Shown here: positions 52,838 through 63,077 of the stretch, piece by piece
Numbering within the stretch: the first letter of the stretch is position 1
Layout: the number at the start of each line of letters is the position of its first letter
Assembly: GCF_038019025.1 (NCBI RefSeq)
Contig: NZ_CP150496.1
Span: 1,267,501-1,331,500, forward strand
Direction of reading: 5' to 3'
DNA length: 64,000 bases
DNA from: Polaribacter marinaquae
Lineage (GTDB): Bacteria; Bacteroidota; Bacteroidia; Flavobacteriales; Flavobacteriaceae
Notes under the pieces: generated by a model
The model's input: only the letters and a program-made list of their open reading frames with translations
The model's database searches: none
Told to the model about the DNA's origin: nothing
Made by a program: the position numbers and the translations under genes

Positions 52838-54094
52838 ATGAATATAACAGAAATCTATAAGCTTTACTCTAAAAACTACTTAGTAGATACAGATACAAGA
52901 AAAATTAGAGAAAACACACTTTTTTTTGCTTTAAAAGGAGATAATTTCAATGGAAATAAATTTGCATCAGAGGCTATAAAAAAAGGTGCTAGTTTCGCTA
53001 TTATAGATGAAGAAGAATATCATAATAATAAAACTACAATTCTTGTAAAGAACGTTTTAGAAACTTTACAAGATTTAGCTCGCTACCACAGAAAGCAATT
53101 AAAAGCTACAATTATAGCTCTTACAGGTAGTAATGGTAAAACAACTACCAAAGAATTGATAAATGTTGTTTTATCTAAAAAATACAATACAAAAGCAACA
53201 AAAGGGAACCTAAACAATCACATAGGAGTTCCCTTAACACTTCTTTCTTTTACTCCGGATGAGGAAATGGGAATTGTAGAAATGGGTGCAAACCATCAAA
53301 AAGAAATTGAATTCTTATGTTCGATAGCGAATCCAGACTATGGATATATCACAAATTTTGGAAAAGCACATTTAGAAGGTTTTGGTGGTGTAGAAGGTGT
53401 AATTAAAGGCAAGAGTGAATTGTATAATTATTTAATAAAGAATAATAAAACTGCTTTTATTAATTCTGATGACGAACTTCAAGTGCAAAAAACTAATAAT
53501 TGTAATACAATTCATTTTAATAGTTCTATAAAATTAATTGACGCCTCTCCTTTTGTTAAATTATCTTTTAACAGCAACATAATTACCACCAATCTAATAG
53601 GATCTTATAATTATAATAATATTGCAGTTGCAATTACCATTGGTAATTATTTTAAAGTTTTAGATGTAGATATACAATCAGCAATCGAGAAATACACACC
53701 AACAAACAACCGCTCTCAAATAATCAATAAAGAAAGTAATTATATCATTTTAGATGCCTACAATGCAAATCCTTCGAGCATGAAAGTTGCTTTAGAAAAC
53801 TTTGCTAGATTAGAGTCTAAATTTAAAACTGTTATCTTAGGTGATATGTTTGAGTTAGGAAGTTCTGCTGAAATAGAACATCAATACATAGTCGATTTAG
53901 CTGATAGTTTTAACTTCGAAAACACATTTTATGTAGGCGAAAATTTTCATAAAACTACAACAAAAAATAAAAAATTAATTTCATTTTCAGAATTAGAAGA
54001 TTTTATAAAAAAGAATCCTCTAGAAAATCAAAAAATATTAATTAAAGGATCTAGAGGAATGGGTTTAGAAAGAATATTAAATTTTATAGATTAA
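52838..54094 (+). CDS. murF: UDP-N-acetylmuramoyl-tripeptide--D-alanyl-D-alanine ligase
   Basis: This 418-aa Mur ligase adds D-Ala-D-Ala to the UDP-MurNAc tripeptide. The ATP loop is ALTGSNGKTTTKELI (about residues 92-106), followed by NLNNHIGVPLTLL, EMGANHQKEI and ILDAYNANPSSM. The length is typical. Its end overlaps the convergent sugar kinase gene by 11 bases, with no terminator between them. Confidence 0.95.
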   Translation: MNITEIYKLYSKNYLVDTDTRKIRENTLFFALKGDNFNGNKFASEAIKKGASFAIIDEEEYHNNKTTILVKNVLETLQDLARYHRKQLKATIIALTGSNGKTTTKELINVVLSKKYNTKATKGNLNNHIGVPLTLLSFTPDEEMGIVEMGANHQKEIEFLCSIANPDYGYITNFGKAHLEGFGGVEGVIKGKSELYNYLIKNNKTAFINSDDELQVQKTNNCNTIHFNSSIKLIDASPFVKLSFNSNIITTNLIGSYNYNNIAVAITIGNYFKVLDVDIQSAIEKYTPTNNRSQIINKESNYIILDAYNANPSSMKVALENFARLESKFKTVILGDMFELGSSAEIEHQYIVDLADSFNFENTFYVGENFHKTTTKNKKLISFSELEDFIKKNPLENQKILIKGSRGMGLERILNFID

Positions 54095-54938
54095 TATTTT
54101 CTTTATGATATTCTAACAGGTTATCTATTGGTCTTTGTATTACACCAGTAATTTTAAGATTGTATTTACTTGCAACTTTTTCTAAAATATCACTAAAATA
54201 ATGTGCAATAGAACCTATAAAATAAATTTTTGTTGATTCGTCTTTGTTGTAAGGCAGTATTCGATATTTAAAAAATTCTTGAAACCCTTTTTTAATCAAC
54301 CTCTTAATATATTTTTCATCTTTAAAATCGAACATAAATTTAGCAAATGTTGCCAAGTACATATTAGGATTCGCTTCTTTATAAATATTATTTTTTATAA
54401 AATCTGCTTCTAAATTAAACTCATTTTCAAATTTTGAAGCTATTTTTTTGGGCATATTTTTGTAGTAATAATCTATAATTAGTTTTTTACCAAAATAATT
54501 ACCACTTGCTTCATCCATCAAAATATATCCAAGAGAAGGCACAACCATTTCCATGTGTTTACCATCAAAATAACAACTATTAGAACCTGTTCCTAAAATA
54601 CATACTATTGCTGGTTCTTTGCCCGTAGCAGCATAAACAGCTGCCAACATATCTTCAGCAATAAAAACTTTGGCATTTACAAAAATAGTTTCTAATACTT
54701 TTTTTAATACTGCAGTAGGTTTTGGTGTACCACAACCTGCACCATAAAAATGAATTTCTGTTACATCATCTTTAATATTAATAAGCTGAAACATATTAAT
54801 AATTCTATTATGCAACTCTTCCTCTTCTACAACTACAGGGTTCAATCCCAAAGTTCGAACTCTAAATTCTTCTTTTTTATTCGTATTTAAAGCAATCCAA
54901 TCTGCTTTTGTAGAACCTCCGTCTGCAATTAAAATCAT
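54084..54938 (-). CDS. BadF/BadG-type N-acetylglucosamine kinase-like protein
   Basis: This 284-aa ASKHA-fold protein has the phosphate-1 motif LIADGGSTKADWIAL, the phosphate-2 region CILGTGSNSCYFDG and the C-terminal FIGSIAHYFSDILE. Members phosphorylate N-acetylglucosamine or similar sugars, probably in cell-wall recycling, which suits its neighbour murF. The exact sugar is inferred. Confidence 0.85.
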   Translation of the reverse strand: MILIADGGSTKADWIALNTNKKEEFRVRTLGLNPVVVEEEELHNRIINMFQLINIKDDVTEIHFYGAGCGTPKPTAVLKKVLETIFVNAKVFIAEDMLAAVYAATGKEPAIVCILGTGSNSCYFDGKHMEMVVPSLGYILMDEASGNYFGKKLIIDYYYKNMPKKIASKFENEFNLEADFIKNNIYKEANPNMYLATFAKFMFDFKDEKYIKRLIKKGFQEFFKYRILPYNKDESTKIYFIGSIAHYFSDILEKVASKYNLKITGVIQRPIDNLLEYHKENINL

Positions 54939-55035
54939 AATATTATTGTTTTAATCAAATATATAATAACTTCAATCAATTGGCAATAGCTATTAAAACT
55001 TCAATCGTTTTCGTTTCAAAGAAATTATAAATTAG

Positions 55036-55043
55036 TATTTTTG
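55036..55043 (+). promoter_or_regulatory. Promoter -7 element
   Basis: TATTTTTG matches TAnnTTTG and lies 17 bases before the CpsB-type gene. Confidence 0.6.
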
Positions 55044-55060
55044 CAAAAAATAAAACCTTT

Positions 55061-55801
55061 ATGTTTTTCTTTAAAAAGAAAGAAATTCCGTTAACAGATT
55101 TCTTTACAAATAATTTTGTTGATATACATTCTCATTTACTTCCGGGTATAGATGATGGCGCTAAAAATATTGATAACTCTGTAGAATTAATTTTGAAGAT
55201 GTATTCTTATGGAATAAAAAACTTTATAACAACACCTCATGTTTTAGGAGATGTATATCCGAATTCATCTGAAACTATAAAAAGCAAATTAGAAGAAGTA
55301 AGAACAGCTTTAAAAAATAAAGGCTACAGTGACATTAAAATTAATGCTGCTGCAGAGTATATGATGGATGAGCAATTTATTGATAGGCTTAAAGCAAATG
55401 ATATTTTGACTTTGAAAGGTAATTATATTCTTGTTGAGATGTCTTATTTTAATGCTCCAATGAATTTATATGATGTACTTTTCGACATTCAGTTAAAAGG
55501 ATACAAACCAGTTTTGGCACATCCAGAAAGATATAATTTTTTTCATAATGATTTACAAAACTACCACAAGCTGAAAAAAGCGGGGTGTTTATTTCAATTA
55601 AATCTATTATCACTAACTGAGCAATATGGTAAAAATGTTCAAAAGATAAGTAACGCATTATTAAAGCAAAACCTTTATGACTTTGTTGGCTCTGACACAC
55701 ATCATAAAAATCATTTGCAGTTGCTAAAAAAGATTGGAACTCAAAAAAATCTAAAAAAAATAAAACATTTACTAGATAACAATAGTAAAGTATTTAACTA
55801 A
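55061..55801 (+). CDS. CpsB/CapC-type (PHP fold) tyrosine phosphatase
   Basis: This 246-aa protein has the PHP metal-binding blocks FVDIHSHLLPGIDDGAKN, FITTPHVLGDVYPN, LVEMSYFNAP, PVLAHPERY and FVGSDTHH. It would dephosphorylate the tyrosine kinase Wzc and so control polysaccharide chain length. Its gene faces wzc across a shared terminator rather than lying in the same operon. Confidence 0.92.
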   Translation: MFFFKKKEIPLTDFFTNNFVDIHSHLLPGIDDGAKNIDNSVELILKMYSYGIKNFITTPHVLGDVYPNSSETIKSKLEEVRTALKNKGYSDIKINAAAEYMMDEQFIDRLKANDILTLKGNYILVEMSYFNAPMNLYDVLFDIQLKGYKPVLAHPERYNFFHNDLQNYHKLKKAGCLFQLNLLSLTEQYGKNVQKISNALLKQNLYDFVGSDTHHKNHLQLLKKIGTQKNLKKIKHLLDNNSKVFN

Positions 55802-55837
55802 AAAAAAGGAGCAATTAAAATTGCTCCTTTTTTTTAG
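55801..55837. terminator. Bidirectional intrinsic terminator
   Basis: AAGGAGCAATT pairs with AATTGCTCCTT, flanked by A and T runs. It stands between the convergent CpsB-type and wzc genes. Confidence 0.88.
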
Positions 55838-55840
55838 TTT

Positions 55841-55866
55841 TAATAATAATAATAATAATAATAATA
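55841..55866. repeat. (TAA)n microsatellite
   Basis: Eight uninterrupted TAA units are followed by TATT, directly at the 3' end of wzc. It is non-coding, so length changes would have little effect on the protein. Confidence 0.85.
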
Positions 55867-58272
55867 TTAACTTCTGTTAAAAATCTTTCCAAACCAAGAT
55901 TTCCCTTGCTCTTCTTCAGCTAAATAACCATAACCATAGCCACCGTATCCGTAACCATAACCATAACTTCTCTTAGGGTCTGTGTCATTTAAAACGATAG
56001 ACATATTAGGTAAACGCTTATTTTTATAAAGTTCTTGAGGTACCGCTAATAAACGTTTATCTAAATAATTTGCTCTAACAATATATAAGAACATATCTGC
56101 ATACTTAGAGATTAGCAAAGTATCTGTAACTAAATTAACAGGTGCAGTATCTACTACAACATAATCATAATCTTGTTCTGTATCAATTTCTTCAAATAAA
56201 TTCTTCACATTATCACCACTTAATAATTCAGCAGGATTTGGAGGTATTGCTCCAGAAGAAATAATATCTAATGTTGGCGCCTGTGGAATTTGAAACTTTA
56301 ATTCGTCTAGTGTCAAGTCGTTACTTGTAATATAATTTGTTACACCTTTTTTACTTTCTAAACCTAAATATTCGGTAACCTTTGGTGCTCTTAAATCCAT
56401 TCCAATTAATAGAACTTTTTTACCAGACAATGCAAGTGTAGCAGAAAGGTTTATCGAAATAAATGACTTCCCTTCTCCACTTGTTGTAGAAGTAATAAAT
56501 ATAAATTTCTTAGAACCTTTTTTACTCGCTAACATAAAATCTAAATTAGTTCTAACCAAACGGAAAGCTTCGGAACCACTAGAACGAGCATCACTACCGA
56601 CAATAACTTTTTCTTTAGATTCAGATCTAGGTATGTCACCTAAAAAAGGAACTGTTAATGCACTTTCGATATCTTTTTTACTATGTACCTTTGTATCTAA
56701 AAGATTTCTTAAATAAATTATGATAAAAGGAATAATTAAACCTAATAATATTGCCCCTAAATAAATTATTTTTCTTTTAGGAGATACAGGAACTCCTGAA
56801 CTATATGCAACATCAATAATTTTAGCGTTTGGGACAGTTACTGCAAGAGAAATGGCAGTTTCTTCTTTTTTCTTTAATAAATAAGAATATAAGCCAGATA
56901 TAATCTCTTGTTCTCTTTCAATATCGATATAACCTCTTTCTAACAAAGGTATTGTCGAAACTTTATAATTTACTTTATTGGCTTCTTTATTGATCTGATT
57001 GTATTGTGTTTCTAAAGATGTTATTAAATTTGAAATACTTTGTTTTAAATTAATTTTAAGGATTTCAATTTCTTTATTATACTGTATAATTTGCGGATTT
57101 TTACTTCCTGCATTTACACTTAATCTATTTTTTAGTAAAACTAAATCATTAAATTGCTTAATTGACTCAGCTATCGATGCATCTGAAAATCCTAAATTTT
57201 GTGGTAAAGTTTCATTGTTACTAGAATTTTTTCTAATGTTTTGATAAACTCCTTTTGCTATTTCAAGTTCTGTTTTTATTGCAATTAATTTCTCATTATT
57301 TGCATTAGCTGTGGCTAAAGCCAACTCACCTTCACCAGAAAGACCTGTAATATTATTATCAGTTTTAAAATCTTTAACTTTGTCTTGTATCGCGCTTAAA
57401 TCTCTACCAATAGCCTCCAATCGGTCATCTATAAAATCTTTAGTTTTCTGTGATACTTCACTTTTATCAGAAATAGCGTCTAAATTATACTGCTTTACCA
57501 ATTCATCTAAAAAATCTTCTGCTTTTTCTTGAATTGGATACGTGATAGATAAATCTAATACACTCGCATTTTTATTAACAGGAGAAATATTTACAGCTTT
57601 TTTAAATTTATCAATTATTTTATCCCTTCTTATAATTGTTATAAGAATTTCGTTTAGTGCCTCGTTAAACGTCTTTTGTTTTTCAATAATAAACTCACCT
57701 AAATCTGAAAAAACTTTTTCTTTAAACTGATGCTTAGATATAATTCCTCCTTGAAGATTTTTTAAATCATAAGTATCATTGGAAGTAAAACCGATTATAA
57801 AAGAAGTATCTTTTCTACGTTTTAAAAAATCTTGATTAAAACTTTTCAATATAAGATTTACAGGATTACTAGCTCCATATATCTCTGACCTTTTTACTCT
57901 TCCTTCCCTAGAATAGATTGTTGTAAGATTTAAAGAATCAACAACAGTTCCTATGATTTTTCTTGATTTTAAAATTTCAATTTCATTATCAGTATTATTT
58001 GCAGAACTTCCACCAACAATCCCCATATCTTTAAAAGCTTCCAACTCTTTAGAGATACCCGATTTTTGATTATCTTTTATTAAAATTGATGCTGAAGCAC
58101 TATATTCTGGTGTACTATACCTTAAATATAAAAATGCCAAAATAAATGAAACAAAAACACCTAATACAAACCATTTCCAATGATAGATATATTTTTCAAT
58201 CTCTTCTCTAATATTAATTGTTTCAGTTGATTCATCAATATTTAATGAATTACTATCTTTGTGTATTTGCAT
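55867..58272 (-). CDS. wzc: Wzc-type polysaccharide co-polymerase and tyrosine autokinase
   Basis: This 801-aa protein has an N-terminal Wzz domain (one membrane helix about residues 35-52 and another near 510-530) around a periplasmic coiled coil. The C-terminal BY-kinase domain has TTSGEGKSFISINL (Walker A), LLIGMDLRAPK (A') and YDYVVVDTAPV (B). The tail holds a tyrosine cluster (YGYGYGYGGYGYGYL) for autophosphorylation. It controls polymer length and export with Wza and CpsB. Confidence 0.95.
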   Translation of the reverse strand: MQIHKDSNSLNIDESTETINIREEIEKYIYHWKWFVLGVFVSFILAFLYLRYSTPEYSASASILIKDNQKSGISKELEAFKDMGIVGGSSANNTDNEIEILKSRKIIGTVVDSLNLTTIYSREGRVKRSEIYGASNPVNLILKSFNQDFLKRRKDTSFIIGFTSNDTYDLKNLQGGIISKHQFKEKVFSDLGEFIIEKQKTFNEALNEILITIIRRDKIIDKFKKAVNISPVNKNASVLDLSITYPIQEKAEDFLDELVKQYNLDAISDKSEVSQKTKDFIDDRLEAIGRDLSAIQDKVKDFKTDNNITGLSGEGELALATANANNEKLIAIKTELEIAKGVYQNIRKNSSNNETLPQNLGFSDASIAESIKQFNDLVLLKNRLSVNAGSKNPQIIQYNKEIEILKINLKQSISNLITSLETQYNQINKEANKVNYKVSTIPLLERGYIDIEREQEIISGLYSYLLKKKEETAISLAVTVPNAKIIDVAYSSGVPVSPKRKIIYLGAILLGLIIPFIIIYLRNLLDTKVHSKKDIESALTVPFLGDIPRSESKEKVIVGSDARSSGSEAFRLVRTNLDFMLASKKGSKKFIFITSTTSGEGKSFISINLSATLALSGKKVLLIGMDLRAPKVTEYLGLESKKGVTNYITSNDLTLDELKFQIPQAPTLDIISSGAIPPNPAELLSGDNVKNLFEEIDTEQDYDYVVVDTAPVNLVTDTLLISKYADMFLYIVRANYLDKRLLAVPQELYKNKRLPNMSIVLNDTDPKRSYGYGYGYGGYGYGYLAEEEQGKSWFGKIFNRS

Positions 58273-58275
58273 TTT

Positions 58276-59043
58276 TTACCTTGTTAAAAGAGATACTATT
58301 GTTATGATTAAACCTGTAACCGATATAAATAAACTCGTATTTGTATTAGAAGAAGCGGATTGAATTCTCGCATAATTATGCTCAACATAAACGGCATCAT
58401 TTTGCTGAAGATAATAAACTGGCGAAGTCAAAGTTTTATTGGAAGTAAGGTCTACAAAATACTTATTTTTTTGATTATTTTCTTCTCTAATCACCATCAC
58501 ATTTTTTCTTTTACCAGAAATATTTAAATCACCTGCTAAACCTATAGCATCCAAAATACTAACACGTTCGTTTGGTATTGTATACGTTCCTGGCTTCTTA
58601 ACATCTCCATATACAGAAATTTTAAAATTAGAAATACGAATATTTACCGTTGGATTTTTAATATAATCTGGATCTAATTTATTATCAAATAACTCAAGGG
58701 CTTCTTCTCTTGTTAGTCCACCTAATTTTAATTTACCCAATACAGGAAAATCAATTTCTCCTTTACTATCTATCAAATAAGTTTGTTGCCTTGGTTGCCC
58801 AACAGCAGAATTTGATGTTCCAAACGATGCTACTGGCAAATTGAAGGGTTTAGTTGCTTCTAAATCATCAGAAGATATTGTAATTTGCAACAGGTCATCT
58901 GGTTTAAAAATTGTTTGAAATTTGTTACTCACCTTACTTTGATCTACTTCATCAAATTGAAAATAGGCAATATCTTTATTTGAAACACATGCTGATGCGG
59001 TTATAATTAGATAAAGTAAAAAAATAAATTTAATCTTATTCAT
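58276..59043 (-). CDS. wza: Wza-type polysaccharide export lipoprotein
   Basis: This 255-aa lipoprotein has a signal ending in ITASAC, the export domain (FKPDDLLQITIS, IDFPVLGKLKLGGLTREEA) and an SLBB segment (VSILDAIGLAGDL). A C-terminal hydrophobic stretch (SLFISVTGLIITIVSLL) would cross the outer membrane. It forms the polysaccharide export channel and lies three bases upstream of wzc. Confidence 0.93.
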   Translation of the reverse strand: MNKIKFIFLLYLIITASACVSNKDIAYFQFDEVDQSKVSNKFQTIFKPDDLLQITISSDDLEATKPFNLPVASFGTSNSAVGQPRQQTYLIDSKGEIDFPVLGKLKLGGLTREEALELFDNKLDPDYIKNPTVNIRISNFKISVYGDVKKPGTYTIPNERVSILDAIGLAGDLNISGKRKNVMVIREENNQKNKYFVDLTSNKTLTSPVYYLQQNDAVYVEHNYARIQSASSNTNTSLFISVTGLIITIVSLLTR

Positions 59044-59080
59044 GTAAATTTTTTTTCAAAAATAATATAAAAATCAAATA

Positions 59081-60976
59081 CTAACTAACATTATCTAATT
59101 TTTCAAATTCAGAATTATTTGATACGTATTCTGGTACTAAATCTTTCATAACAGCTACTAAATCACTATTGTTTAAATCACTAAAAGTAGTTGTTAATTC
59201 TTCAATTTTAGGTTTGATCTCTTTTGCATCAATTTTTTGAGTCTTGGCAATCATAATTTTTTCATGATAGGTTTTGATTGTGTTCTCTCCATTTGCCAAT
59301 AACTCTTCATATAATTTTTCTCCAGGTCTTAAACCTGTAATTTTTATGTCAATATCTTCTGGATATTTCAATCCAGATAAATAAATCATTCTTTTTGCTA
59401 TTTCAAAAATCTTTACAGATTTACCCATATCAAAGATATAAATCTCTCCTCCTTTCCCCATAGTACCAGCTTCTAAAACCAAACTACAAGCCTCTGGAAT
59501 CGTCATAAAATACCTTGTAATCTCTTTATGAGTAACCGTTAAAGGACCTCCTACTTCAATTTGCCTTTTAAATAACGGAATTACAGAACCATTAGAACCT
59601 AGCACATTTCCAAACCTAGTAATTGTAAATTTGGTTTTTTTAGCCTTTTTACTAACACAACTCACATATAACTCGGCTATTCTTTTCGATGCTCCCATTA
59701 CGTTTGTAGGATTAACCGCTTTATCTGTAGAAACCATTACAAACCTTTCTATTTTGTTTTCAATAGCTAAATCTGCTAAATTTTTTGTTCCTAAAACATT
59801 CACCTTTATTGCTTCGTAAGGAGATTTTTCCATTAAAGGAACATGCTTATATGCAGCAGCATGAAAAATTCTTTGAGGCTTGTATTTTTTAAAAATTCTT
59901 GAAATCTTAAATTTATCTCTTACATCAGAAACAATAGCAACAAAATTGGTAACACCTTTCTGAATTAGTTCTTGCTGTAAATCATACAAGGGTGACTCGG
60001 CTTGATCAATTAAAACAATCAATTTACAATTATAAAGACTTAACTGTCTAGAAATTTCACTTCCGATAGAACCTGCTGCCCCAGAAACCAAAATCACTTT
60101 ACCTTCTACTTCTCTTTGTACAATGGGGTTATCAATTAGAATTTGTTCTCTATCTAATAAATCTTCTATATTTACTTGCTTAATTTGATTTGCTTGTAAA
60201 TCTCCATCAATCCACTTAGTTAAAGGTGGTACAATTTTAACTTCAACATTTAGTTTTATTAAACTATCTGTTATTTCTAATAACCTACTTGGTTTAATCT
60301 TCTGAATGGAAATAATAACTTCTGTAATATCGTGCTTATCTATAAAGCTTTGATCTATCATAGATATATCATAAACACGTATTCTATCAATTTTTTTGTT
60401 TACTTTATTTTTATCATCATCAATAAATCCTAAAATTTGGTAACTTCCTTTTCTTTCTCTATTTAAAGCTCCGTAAGTTATAATTCCAGAATCACCAGCA
60501 CCATAAATTAAAGCGTTTGTAATCGTATCTAACTCAGTTGATATAATTTCAAAAAATGCTTTAAATACATACCTACTAATAATTAATACAAAAACAGAAA
60601 CTAAGTAATGTATTAATATGATAGAATTTGGAATTGTAAAAGATGGATAAATCTTAAATAATTTATTAAAAACTACGATAAAACTTAAACTAAGACTTAA
60701 AATAGTTACACCTATAAAAACGTTAAAAACATCTTTTGTTCCTGTATGTCTAATAACCCCTTTATAAGAACCAATGATTAAAAAACTTAATGCTGAAATT
60801 ATAACGACAATTGTTAGTTGTGGAATAATTTTATTTATATCAAAATTGAAACTTATATCAAGCCTTATAGAATACGCTAAGATAAAAGACAAACAAATAA
60901 GAAGAATATCTATTGCAAAAACTACCCATTTAGAGGCATATTTATTTAATGCTTTTAAAAAAAAATTTCTTATCAT
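59081..60976 (-). CDS. WbpM/FlaA1/CapD-type nucleoside-diphosphate-sugar 4,6-dehydratase
   Basis: This 631-aa protein has four N-terminal membrane helices (about residues 15-35, 45-65, 80-100 and 110-132). It then has two Rossmann parts, with ILVSGAAGSIGSEISRQL (about 290) marking the catalytic SDR domain. The usual YxxxK is MGASK, with methionine for tyrosine, as in WbpM and PglF. It probably converts UDP-GlcNAc to the 4-keto-6-deoxy sugar for the surface polysaccharide. Confidence 0.92.
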   Translation of the reverse strand: MIRNFFLKALNKYASKWVVFAIDILLICLSFILAYSIRLDISFNFDINKIIPQLTIVVIISALSFLIIGSYKGVIRHTGTKDVFNVFIGVTILSLSLSFIVVFNKLFKIYPSFTIPNSIILIHYLVSVFVLIISRYVFKAFFEIISTELDTITNALIYGAGDSGIITYGALNRERKGSYQILGFIDDDKNKVNKKIDRIRVYDISMIDQSFIDKHDITEVIISIQKIKPSRLLEITDSLIKLNVEVKIVPPLTKWIDGDLQANQIKQVNIEDLLDREQILIDNPIVQREVEGKVILVSGAAGSIGSEISRQLSLYNCKLIVLIDQAESPLYDLQQELIQKGVTNFVAIVSDVRDKFKISRIFKKYKPQRIFHAAAYKHVPLMEKSPYEAIKVNVLGTKNLADLAIENKIERFVMVSTDKAVNPTNVMGASKRIAELYVSCVSKKAKKTKFTITRFGNVLGSNGSVIPLFKRQIEVGGPLTVTHKEITRYFMTIPEACSLVLEAGTMGKGGEIYIFDMGKSVKIFEIAKRMIYLSGLKYPEDIDIKITGLRPGEKLYEELLANGENTIKTYHEKIMIAKTQKIDAKEIKPKIEELTTTFSDLNNSDLVAVMKDLVPEYVSNNSEFEKLDNVS

Positions 60977-61001
60977 TATTTTTAGGATATAAAAAACGAA
61001 T

Positions 61002-62108
61002 TTACAAAAATTTCTGAATTGAATTTGATATTCTCTTAAAATCGATTTTTGTTAAATTGGCGCTAGATGGCAAACATAAACCTTTTTTAAATAAGTTCTC
61101 GGCAACATTTCCTCCGTAATAAGCACAATTCTTAAAAATTGGTTGTAAATGCAAGGGTTTCCAAAGCGGTCTTGATTCGATATTATCTTTTTCTAATTGA
61201 TCTCGTAATTCTTTAAAAGTAAATTTTAATGTTTTAAAATTAATTAAAATACAACTCAACCAATGATTTGACTTCATAAAATCATCGTTTTCTTTGAATA
61301 AAGAAACACCTTTAACAACTTCTAAAAGCCTTTTATAATTTTGATGATTCGCAATTCTTGCACTTACATAATCATTTAAATAACTTAATTCTTCAGTACC
61401 AATAAAGGCAGATAGAATACCCATTCTATAGTTAAAACCTAACCTAGAGTGTGAATAGTATTCTGATTTATCTTTAGCTTGCGTTGCCAAAAAAATAGCT
61501 TCTTCTTTTTCTTCTATGGAATTACATATTAATACGCCTCCGCCAAATGATGATACTATTTTATTATTATTAAAAGAAAAGATACTAAAATCTCCAAAAG
61601 TACCACATTTTTGTTCTTTATACATTGAACCTAGTGCTTCCGCAGCATCTTCAATTAAAATTATTTGATACTTTTTTGCAATAGCCACAATTTCTTCAAT
61701 TTTACATGGCATACCATACAAATGAACGATAATAATTGCTTTAGGCTTTTTCCCGTTGGCAATTCTGTCTTTAATTGCTCGTTCTAAGTGCTTCGGACAA
61801 ATATTCCAAGTATCTGACTCACTATCAATAAAAACTGGTTTTGCTTTTTGATATAAAATAGGATTTGCCGTTGCAACATAGGTAAAAGATTGACATAAAA
61901 CCTCATCTCCTTCTGTAACTCCGCTTAAAATTAAAGCTAAATGAATAGCAGAAGTCCCGGAATTTAGAGCTACAACATGTTTTTTTGCTCCAAGGTATTT
62001 TTCGAGTTTACCTTCAAAATCAGCAATAACATTATAATTAGTAGTATTTATTTCTGAAGGTAAATCCACAGAGATATTACTACTCGAAAGCGCTATTCTT
62101 TTACTCAT
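61002..62108 (-). CDS. DegT/DnrJ/EryC1/StrS-family PLP aminotransferase
   Basis: This 368-aa enzyme has VALNSGTSAIHLALIL, QSFTYVATANPI, IEDAAEALGS and the PLP-lysine region FSFNNNKIVSSFGGG. It resembles PglE-type 4-aminotransferases that act on 4-keto sugars, which fits the dehydratase next to it. Its first eight bases overlap the WecA-like gene. Confidence 0.92.
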   Translation of the reverse strand: MSKRIALSSSNISVDLPSEINTTNYNVIADFEGKLEKYLGAKKHVVALNSGTSAIHLALILSGVTEGDEVLCQSFTYVATANPILYQKAKPVFIDSESDTWNICPKHLERAIKDRIANGKKPKAIIIVHLYGMPCKIEEIVAIAKKYQIILIEDAAEALGSMYKEQKCGTFGDFSIFSFNNNKIVSSFGGGVLICNSIEEKEEAIFLATQAKDKSEYYSHSRLGFNYRMGILSAFIGTEELSYLNDYVSARIANHQNYKRLLEVVKGVSLFKENDDFMKSNHWLSCILINFKTLKFTFKELRDQLEKDNIESRPLWKPLHLQPIFKNCAYYGGNVAENLFKKGLCLPSSANLTKIDFKRISNSIQKFL

Positions 62109-63072
62109 TTTTTAAAGCTAAATCTTGTTTTATTTTCCTAAACAAAAATATGTAACCCAAGATAAAAATAAATATTAATGCAAAAAAAACGATAAACTGT
62201 ATTGACAATTTTAGATTATACGTTTTATAAACTATAAAATTAACAAGCAATTGCAGTATTGCATAAATACCCGCAACCTTTAAATGAGAAATTTTATAAA
62301 CATCTACTAATTTTTGATAAATATGATGCCTATGTGGATCGAAAATGCTTTCTTTTGTAAAAATTTTACGGTACAGCAACGTATTTCCAGCATCGGCTCC
62401 GTAAACAATTATTATCAATAAGATTAATGGTGATGCTAATTTTATTGCCATTAAAAAACCTACAAAATACATAAATAACCCTATTGCTATACTACCTATA
62501 TCCCCTGCAAAAAACAGTGCTTTTCTTCTAAAATTATAATATCCAAAAATAACCAAGGATATTGCTGTATATATTAACAAATTATTATCGACAATATTTT
62601 CAGTATTATTAATCATAAACAACCCCGAGATCACTGCTAAAGAATATAAGCCCGTTATGCCATTAATACCATCCATAAAATTGAACATATTTACAACTCC
62701 AATGCCTAAAAACAAGAATGAAACATATAAATAAATTGGAGAAAAAGGGTAATCAACTTGATATAAAATTAAAAAGACACCTAAAAACTGAAAAGGAAAT
62801 CTAATTTTAGAGCTTAAGGTATAAATATCATCTAAAAAGCTAATCACTGAAATCAAAAATACGCCTAAAACAAAATAAGGGTATTGATAATCGTTTAAAA
62901 TAAAAAACAATAGAATGGCAATCGGAAAAATAATTCCGCCACCTCTAACAGTAATTTTTGTATGAGAACTTCTTTGATTTGGTTTATCAATTATCTTAAA
63001 TTTAATTGCTAGTTTTAAGTATACATAAGACAATATTGCTAAAAGTAATGTAACAAGTACGTAGATTTTCAT
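62101..63072 (-). CDS. WecA/MraY-type undecaprenyl-phosphate sugar-1-phosphate transferase
   Basis: This 323-aa integral membrane protein has about ten helices. It contains FKIIDKPNQRSSHTKITVRG (substrate loop), FLDDIYTLS (Asp pair), NMFNFMDGINGITG and FDPHRHHIYQKL (His-rich loop), the marks of this family. It links the first sugar to the lipid carrier. Pairing with the following epimerase recalls WbpL/WbpV systems. Confidence 0.93.
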   Translation of the reverse strand: MKIYVLVTLLLAILSYVYLKLAIKFKIIDKPNQRSSHTKITVRGGGIIFPIAILLFFILNDYQYPYFVLGVFLISVISFLDDIYTLSSKIRFPFQFLGVFLILYQVDYPFSPIYLYVSFLFLGIGVVNMFNFMDGINGITGLYSLAVISGLFMINNTENIVDNNLLIYTAISLVIFGYYNFRRKALFFAGDIGSIAIGLFMYFVGFLMAIKLASPLILLIIIVYGADAGNTLLYRKIFTKESIFDPHRHHIYQKLVDVYKISHLKVAGIYAILQLLVNFIVYKTYNLKLSIQFIVFFALIFIFILGYIFLFRKIKQDLALKNE

Positions 63073-63077
63073 AAATA

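Noticed and set aside
55841..55866. CRISPR-type repeat
   Set aside because: It is a simple trinucleotide run without spacers, and no cas gene is present.
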